NCBI GenBank assembly: GCA_019096065.1
Contig: JAGUCH010000007.1
Coordinates: 642,501-706,500, forward strand
Length of the DNA: 64,000 nucleotides
Source: Paracyclopina nana
Taxonomy: Eukaryota > Arthropoda > Copepoda > Cyclopoida > Cyclopettidae
Direction of reading: 5' to 3'
The notes under the pieces are model-generated. The model had not been told where the DNA came from. It did not search any database and saw nothing but the letters and a program-made list of their open reading frames with translations. This document shows positions 23,201 through 32,200 of the stretch, in pieces. The position numbers were made by a program, and so were the translations under genes. Position 1 is the stretch's first letter, and each line of letters opens with the position of its first letter.

Positions 23201-26200
23201 GTCCGAGTCTTAGGCTGGATGATCCTTTACGCCTCCAAATTGAGGGCCTTCGTAGCAAAACATAATAGGATCCCCAACGCTCAAGATTATGCGATGTGGA
23301 TGCAGCTTGATGCCAAGTTGGATGCTCCTATGGTAGCGGTGGCTGAGGCTCGATTAGTACTGCGCGAGCAACTACTCTACTACGGCGAGGAGCTTGCCCA
23401 TTTGAAGAAAGAAGGACGATTCCCTAGCAAGTCAAAGTTATCTGGACTAAGAATTGCCATTGGACCTCAAGGAGAGTTGCGGTCGATGGGAAGAACTTCG
23501 GAGCTGGCTATTCCAGGATTGGGGTGATCCAGACTAATACTGCCTCCCACAGACCTCACTCGCGAAATATTGACGGCCATACATCGCCAAAATGATCATG
23601 AGATAGGGTACAAAACCCTGTTAAATCGGGCTCGAGCTCGATACTGGCCTCTGCAATGCGACTCCATCGCCAAGAAAAAAAAAAACGACTGCATCACTTG
23701 TCAGAAGAAAACTCGTTCTCCCGCAGTTCCTCAGATGGCCCCGCTCCCGCCCACGGCGATCACTTATAAAGATTTGTTGCCCTTCAAACACGTATCTATC
23801 GACTTCGCAGGACCCTTCCCAGTCAGACTGGGGAGGAGTAATATGACGAGGTATGTGCTAATTACTGCCTGTCGCGACACCCACGCCATCCACGCTGAAG
23901 TGACAGAATCAATGAAAACGCAACACGTAGCGTCGGCCATTCAGCGAACAGTGGCACTTCGAGGCACTCCCATGTCAATCAGGTCCGACAACGGCCCTGG
24001 CCTCCCCTCCACTATGGAGGTCATTTGGGGTGACGAACGCCACGACGATGTACTCCAGCAACTGAGATTGATTGATTGGAACTATCTGCGAAAATACTCG
24101 TTGGACGTAGGAGTGAAAGAATGGACCTTCAGCCCCCCGTACGGACCCCATTTCAATGGCCTCGCAGAAACGGGGGTCCGCCTCTGGAAGAAGTACTATT
24201 ATAGGCACTACAGGAGATACACTTTCACCATGGACGACTTTTACACATTAACCAGTCGAGCGACAGCGTTAGTCAATAGCAGGCCTATCGGGGAGCTGAA
24301 AGGCGAGATAATTACGCCGTCGCATTTTTTAGTGCTGGGGCCACCGGGAGAACTTCTACCGGTGGCACATCCAGACCAGGTCGACCGGGCCGAAGTAAGG
24401 TTCGGGCTCATCGACAAGTTCTTGCAAGAACTCTGGGCTCAGTGGCTGCCACAGTTACTGTTTCAAGTGCATCGCCTTCCCAAGTGGAGACAATTTCAAG
24501 AAGAATTGAAAGAAGGTCAAATGGTACTCGTGGTCGATGCAAAAGAAAGGCGATGCGACTGGCGCTACGGAAAAGTAGTAAGGGTGATACGAGGCGCCGA
24601 CCAAGTGCCCAGGCGAGCCGAGGTCCAGGTAGTCACAAAAAAGCAACCCAAGCACGTATTATCTCGCCCAATATCGAACTTGGTGCCTCTAAGCATATTC
24701 GAAGAAGACGCGCAAGAGAACAGAGTACAACCGCCTCAAAGAGAAATAGAAGTACAACCAGAGAAGGAGATCATTGCAGCCTCAGAAGAAGTAATGGCTG
24801 CGGAGGCCAAGGAATTGCAAGCCACTTTGAAACGCTTCAAAAAGAACGAAAAAATAGCTCCAGTGCGCCCGACCCAACCCAGAAAAGGCAGAGACACAAT
24901 ATTAGCAAAGGATGTACCCTTGCAAGTGGTGACCCGCGCTCAGCGCTGAAAAGAACAACAAAAGTTGCAGCAACAAGTGCTTGTGACGCGATTAGCGGTC
25001 ATCGACCCAGATTGCTGTTGACAAGGTCATTCATTCAAAACATTCTAGACTTTTCCGCCCCCTCTCGCGCCTCGCCGACCGCTCGCGCCAAAATTGGGCG
25101 CACGGAAAATCCGTTCGCCAATCACGGTTTGAGAAGTCAGCTGATTTCACTTTCCGTGACGGGGATTGGCTGCTTCTTATCGCTCTGGCTTCGCATTGGA
25201 CGAGAGCGCGACGCTACACACACGGCGCAGCTGCTGCTCAGTTTCGGCTCAGCTCTCCTCGAAGAAACACGTGTCGTTCCAACCTGCGCCGCCACCCGCT
25301 GGAAGTTAGCCTCCTGTATCTCAATAGCCTGTACAAGGAAAAAGGACTGTCCTTTGACCTTGCGATGACGGAACCCGAGGGCAATTCAAGCGGCAGCCGC
25401 TCGAATAAGAGGTATAATAAAACTTATAGCGAGGCGTCAGCAAAACGCGCCAAACGTGACGAAGCGTCAGCTGACTCGCTGCCGGGTTTTGATAATGTAG
25501 TTTCTCCCGATCGTAGGGTGGTCTTTGCCGAGGACGTTAAGACTGGCGATGGGCCACCACCTGGAGTGTATCGACGCCAGCGACAGTTCGTGAATCGAGA
25601 CATAAGAGCAGCTGAAAGGCAATCGTTTGTGGAGGACGGAAAATACAAAGTGACATCGTCTGAACAGTGGGCGCAGCAAGAACGTGTAGTGATAGACTAT
25701 TTTCACGCGATGCGGCTTCAACCCACCTCTGCTCGCCAAGCGCAGCTAAGTGTTGTAGCTACCCGCTTTGTCAGAAATTTTGGGTTCCTACGAGCCTGGT
25801 ATGTGCAAGAACTGCGACGTCTCGACTATGTAGCCTTGGCTTTGGTTTACTCGGACCCTCGCCAGGCCATCCTGGGGTCCGAAATTGACTTCGCTGAACC
25901 ATTACCCTCGGATAGAAGAATCCTTGCTGAAAGAATGAGTGCACGTTTGGCCACTCTACAAATGGATGCCATGCGGTGCGGAGCAATTGCCGAAGGAGCT
26001 CGATCCTGTGCTGCGCACAATGATTCAGGCGCACCCTTTGTTGTACGCCAGGTACGCGGCCAGCCTAGCCACCACGGGCACTGCCTTCTGCCCCCCGCTC
26101 CCTTCTCAAGAGCAACAACATAACGGCATTGTCTCTCTGAAGACATATTCGGCTCTGTTCAATCTTGTCGCAGTGCAGCGCCACCGTTATTTGTCGGAGT

Positions 26201-29200
26201 ATGACGCTCAAGGTCGACTGGAACCATTCCAGCCGGATCGCATGGATCTACGGGACGTATTGGCTCAATTCCCCGCCCAAGACAGCGGAAAACTAAGAGG
26301 TTGGCTGCTAGAAGCGAACGACAAAGTTTACGGGCCGGACCCTACTCTGGCAGAAATAGCCATAGAGACTAACATTGTGAATTTGGAACAAGACCCGATA
26401 ATTTCACCTCCAGTCACTTTGGAGGCCGACAATGCCTACGAGACTGATTGTCCGCTGGCCAAGGCAGTTCTTTCAGCAGTCCCTCCATCGGAAGATTGTC
26501 CCTACCCGTTCTGCTCCATGACATTGCCTATATCACCGCCAATGGGTCCACCTCTACCCCACTGCAGCATTGACCAAAATCAATGGCAATATTACCCGCT
26601 GGCAGATGCCAGGTTGGATGCGTCGGCCGGCCCTGGACCCTATAACTTGTCAGAGAGAGGCCAGCGGTGTTTGATCTTATATACCGTTTCTTCGCAATGG
26701 AGTGCCGTCGATCAGCTGCTGACCAAAGAAAATTTCTATAGCACTGCCAAGACCTCGAGAATAATCTCAATCCATGCCACTGGATGGTCGCTAGCTTCTT
26801 ATGCCCGCGCCAAATTCTCTCAACCGGTGCCTCCCAAAGAAGCTTTTACGATGCTGGCCATGGCAGCCACGAATGGCATAGTTCTTGCCATCAGGGTGTT
26901 GTCGGGAGGCATAGGCGAGACTCATCTGGGAGTCACCATCCCTCCAGTGCTAGTCAACATGCTGGAGAGTGAATCGCTGAGAAAATACCAGTTTAATGTC
27001 GTTCATGAAAAGAGATGTCTGGCTGCCCTCAACATCAAGGTCAAGGGACTGTGTGAAGCAACAAATAGAGCCGCTTTCGCATTTCCTCAAGCAAACGAAG
27101 ACTACAGAAACGTCAAGACGGGCGCCATCTTCGTTGCCACTCAGCTCGCCTTACCAGTGATATTCGAGCCGGTCAGACCGGAACGAAAGAATGACAAGAA
27201 GTCGGCCAAGGAGCTTGTGAAAGTCTTGGGTGAAAAGGTGTTGGCCAAGCACAATGGAAAAATCTTGCTGGATGTCACCCAGCTCAACTACTCTCAAGAC
27301 CACACCAAGTGGGAGCCTGAAGCAAAATGGTTCCTGTTTTATGAAGCCGTGCTGCCCCTGATCTTTCTAACACGTGAAGCAGTGGCTATATTGGATAATC
27401 TAAGCTACCCTGACACCGCTGACGTAAATCGCTGGATGATCTACCTTCTAGATCAAGTCGCCAACCAGCCTCAGCTAGTCAACGTGCCCAACAAACAACT
27501 CAAAGATGTACGGCCTTTTGGCAACGGCGAATTTATGTCAGTGAAGAACGCAAAGCCAGGGCCAGCATATCTATATTTGAATGATGCAGCCCAAACCATC
27601 AATACTGAGAAAGACATAGTCAACCTTATGGCACGCCCGACGATGTACCGACCTGTCGACCTTGCCAATTGTACTCCAGGGTTAAGAGCAGCTCTTCTGC
27701 AAGCCGCCAACGTCAACTCGTTCGTTGAACTGACTTTCAACGTCGCTTTGGACCACCTGTTCTTGTCAGGACCTGCGTTTCCTCACCGATGCTTAAGATG
27801 TGGGTCTACACAACATGCCTTCACACTACAACAAATCTCTGCGGCAGCCGCAGAGAACAAAAAGGAAGACAAGCTCAAAAATACTCCCGTGCCACTGCGG
27901 ATCCCCGTCCCTACCAACGCTTGCAAAAACAAACGAGTCAAATGCATCTACCCACCGTGCGGATCAAGCGAACATGTTATGGCTGTCTGCCCGTTGCTTC
28001 TCGAAATTTGTGACCGCTGCCATTATATCTGGCGAGGTTGAGTGAGCCCCAGTATACATTGTTGCGCAGAATTCTCTACCTTTGTAAGCTGACGCGAGAA
28101 TAATAAAACAGTTGATTTTTACCGCCCAAAGCAGTTAGTACTTGACTTTATTTCGTTGTCTTTCTCGACCTTCAAAGGCCAAGGCCTGGCCTTGTGAGAG
28201 GTCTAGTTGTTGCCAGACTGCTCTGGTTGTCTTAGAGCACTCTTTGCTGCGGATTGACTGATATCGTTGGACTTTATCGTTGAGCAATCCACTGTGGATT
28301 GTTCTTGCCTGTTCGGTCATCATAGTAGGTGTCTGGATTCCACAAATAGATTCTTCCTGAGACGCTCCATTGCTGAGATATTGATTGTCAATGTTTACTG
28401 TCGCTGAGCCCCAGAAAAAGTGCACTTTTTAGCTGAGTTCTCCAATTTGACTGAAACTTAGCACAAATGATCTACTATAATGACATGAAATAGCACATCA
28501 ATGTATTTGGTGGTGAACAGCTCAGCAGCAGAGATGTTTAGCCAGATATGCTCAGCAAAAAACACTGATCAACAGAGAACCATCTGCATTAACAGAAAAG
28601 CTGATGGCAAGAACTAATTGCCCATACAACAGGGATCAGTTATCAATAAAGACATTTAATGTATCTCATCATTCTGCTGAGTTCTGAGGCAAAGTTCTGA
28701 AAACAGGGTCAATTCATCTAAATTGGATCCCTTTGAGAAAGTTAGAACTGGAAAACAGGCTTAAAGGGGATCACCCGCGAGTGCGAGCACGGAGCGAAAA
28801 AAGTACCACATATACATACGGACTAAAACGGCCGTAACTTTGCCGTTACGTAACTTTTCCGCGATGTAAGCGCATATTTGGAATCGGGTCAGCGCGCCCT
28901 TTAATTTGAGCCCAAAAAAGTCGTCAAAATGCGGCGTATAAGAAAGTTGCAATTTTCTCCGTCGTCCTTGGGCCTAGAGCAAAAACAAAGACAGTTTTGG
29001 AAATCCCAGCCCAAGCTCTACAAATGTTATTTTATGAACTTTTTCAAAAAAGTCCATTCTAGTGCCTCAAAATCACCATTTTCGTGTTGATTAGGGGCAT
29101 ACAAGTCTCAGCAGTCTATTAAGAAAACATGCTAGCTCCAGCGCTGAGCCCTGAGCAGCCTGAGGTGAAAAATCTTGTCATATCCTGAAACTACATATAA

Positions 29201-32200
29201 AACTAAGTCACTTTGTGCTTCAAAGCCAACTCAGCATTCTGACTCTAAGCAGGAGAAAAAACCAGTACAAACTTGGACTGGGCTCAAATTGTAACGCCAA
29301 TATCTCAGCGCTGAGTTGACCGATTTGAAAACAATTTACTGTTTTGGAAATGGCATGAGATAAGCTAACTTTCATTGCTTCATAGCAATTTTGCTAGCTC
29401 AGTGATAAGTTTCCCCTGTCTCAGCAGTCTATTAAATAAAAAAGCAAGCTCCAGTGCTGAGCCCTGAGCAGCCTGAGGTAAAAAATCAGGTCATATCCTG
29501 AAACTACAAATAAAACTGAGCCACTTTGTGCTTCGTAGCCAACTCAGCATTCTGACTCTAGGCAGGAGAAAAAACCAGTACAAACTTGGACTGGGCTCAA
29601 ATTGTAACACCAATATCTCAGCGCTGAGTTGTCCGATTTGAAAACAATTTGCTGTTTTGGAAATGGGATGAGATAGGAAACTTTCTAGGAAACTTTTGCC
29701 CCCGCAAACTTTGAGAGATTTGCCCTTTAGGACTTTTGGCTTTGGGGACTTATGGCTGTGGGGACTACTGCCCAAGGGGACTGATGCCCATAGGAACTCT
29801 TCTCTTGGTTGCTTTTACTATGTCCTGTTGATCAAAGGGCCTTGTACACGTACACCAGACAAAATTCAGATTTATCTTTCATTTAACTAATCAAATGTTA
29901 AAAGCAAACTATCAGAACTTCAAAAAAGTCCTAAAAGAGCAAAGGTCCCCAAGGGCAATTGTCCCCAAATGCAAATGTCCACAAGGACACAAGTCCCCAA
30001 AGCCAACAGTCTTCAAGGGCATAAGTTCCAAGGGACAAAAGTCCCCAAGGGCAAAAGTCCCCCAGGGCAGATGTCCCCAAGGGCAAATGTCCCTAAGGGT
30101 AAATGTCCCGAAGGGAGAAAGACCCCAAGGGCAAAAGACACCAAGGGCAAAATTCCCCAAGGGCAAAATTCCCCAAGGGCAAAAGTCTGAAGGGAAAAAG
30201 TCTGAAGGTCAAAAGTCCTCAAGGGCAAACTTCCTAAAGGCAAATGTATCTTAAGGCAAAAGTGTCCATGGACAAAAGTCTCAAGGGCAAAAGTTTTATA
30301 GGCAAAAGTGACCAGAATTTTCACCTCAAGCTGCTCAGGGCTCAGCACCGGAGCTAGCATGTTTACTTAATAGACTGCTGAGACAGGGGAAACAAAATGC
30401 TGAGCTAGCAAAATGGCTATGAAGTAATGAAAGTTAGCTAGTCTCATGCCATTTCCGAAACAGTAAATTGTTTTCAAATCGGTCAACTCAGCGCTGAGAT
30501 ATTGGTGTTACAATTTGAGCCTGGTCAGAGTTTGCCAAGGTTTTTTCACATACCTAGTGCCAGAATACTGAGTTGGCTCTGAAGCACAAAGTGGCTCAGT
30601 TTTTCATGTAGTTTCAGGATGTGACCTGATTTTTCACCCCAGGCTGCTCAGGGCTCAGCACCGGAGCTGGCATGTTTACTTAATAGGCTGCTGAGACAGG
30701 GTAAGCTAATCACTGAGCTAGCAAAATGGCTATGAAGTAATGAAAGTTAGCTAGTCTCATGCCATTTCCAAAACAGTAAATTGTTTTCAAATCTGACAAC
30801 TCAGCGCTGAGATATTGGCGTTACAATGCGAGCTCAGTCCAAGTTTGTACTGTTTTTTTCTCCTGTCTAGAGTTAGAATGCTGAGTTGGCTCTAAAGCAC
30901 AAAGTGGCTCAGTTTTATTTGTAGTTTCAGGATATGACCTGATTTTTTACCTCAGGCTGCTCAGGGCTCAGCACTGGAGGTAGCATGTTTACTTAATAGA
31001 CTGCTGAGACAGAGGAAACTTGTCACTGAGCTAGCAAAATTGCTATGAAGTAATGAAAGTTAGTTAATCTCATGCCATTTCCAAAACAGTAAATTGTTTT
31101 CAAATCTGACAACTCAGCGCTGAGATATTGGCGTTTCAATTTGAGCTCAGTCCAAGTTTGCGCTGGTTTTTTCTCCTGTCTAGAGTCAGAATGCTGAGTT
31201 GGCTCTGAAGCACAAAGTGGCTCAGTTTTATTTGTAGTTTCAGGATATGACCAGATTTTTCACCTCAGGCTGCTCAGGGCTCAGCACCGGAGCTAGCATG
31301 TTTACTTAATAGACTGCTGAGACAGGGGAAACAAAAGGCTGAGCTAGCAAAATTGCTATGAAGCAATGAAAGTTAGCTAATCTCATGCCATTTCCAAAAC
31401 AGTAAATTGTTTTCAAATCGGTCAACTCAGCGCTGAGATATTGGCGTTACAATTTGAGCTCAGTCCAAGTTTGTACTGGTTTTATCTCCTGTCTAGAGTC
31501 AGAATGCTGAGTTGGCTCTGAAGCACAAAGTGGCTCAGTTTTATATGCAATTTCAGGATATGACCAGATTTTTTACCTCAGGCTGCTCAGGGCTCAGCAC
31601 TGGAGGTAGCATGTTTACTTAATAGACCGCTGAGACAGGGGAAACTTATCACTGAGCTAGCAACATTGCTATGAAACAATGAAAGTTAGCTAATCTTACG
31701 CCATTTCCAAAACAGTAAATTGTTTTCAAATCTGACAACTCAGCGCTGAGATATTGGCATTACAATTTGAGCTCAGTCCAAGTTTGCGCTGGTTTTTTCT
31801 CCTGTCTAGAGTCAGAATGCTGAGTTGGCTCTAAAGCACAAAGTGGCTCAGTTTTATATCTAGTTTCAGGATATGACAAGATTTTTCACCTCAGGCTGCT
31901 CAGGGCTCAGCGCTGGAGCTAGCATGTTTTCTTAATAGACTGCTGAGACTTGTATGAGACTTGTATGCCCCTAATCAACACGAAAATGGTGATTTTGAGG
32001 CACTAGAATGGACTTTTTTGAAAATGTTCATAAAATAACATTTGTAGAGCTCGGGCTGGGATTTCCAAAACTGTCTTTGTTTTTGCTGTAGGCCAAAGGA
32101 CAACTGAGATACAAGCAACTTTCTTGTACGCTGCATTTTGACGACTTTTTTGGGCTCAAATTAAATGGCATGTTGAGGTGGTTGCAATGGTGCAAAAATT

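Larger units (their letters stand above)
17377..28344 (+). mobile_element. BEL/Pao LTR retrotransposon, near-identical LTRs, defective
   Basis: 10,968 bp element inside DDX1 intron 7, in the same orientation as the gene. LTRs of 315 bp (17377-17691 and 28030-28344) differ at two positions by my comparison, both T/C. The insertion is flanked by AATAG (17372-17376 and 28345-28349), matching the 4-5 bp duplications of BEL/Pao. The coding order is long N-terminal extension, DUF1759-type Gag, zinc knuckles, aspartic protease, RT remnant, RNase H and integrase, then an extra ORF where env would sit. Defects: an off-frame G run at 20176-20184, loss of the RT core near 21980, in-frame TGA at 22427 and 23525, and a frame change near 25970. 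I see no polypurine tract directly before the 3' LTR. Confidence 0.93.

Noticed and set aside
24442..25368. 308-codon ORF overlapping the integrase end
   Set aside because: Mostly an alternative frame of the integrase tail, very Arg/Ser-rich; the integrase frame has the domain signature.
25365..28041. Envelope gene in the retrotransposon
   Set aside because: No signal peptide, furin-like site or C-terminal membrane anchor is visible, and the C-terminus has zinc-knuckle-like clusters.
29895..30360. Long ORFs on both strands rich in PKG/QGQ or LGTFALG repeats
   Set aside because: They are translations of the 16 bp minisatellite and switch frame with the repeat; no start context or homology.
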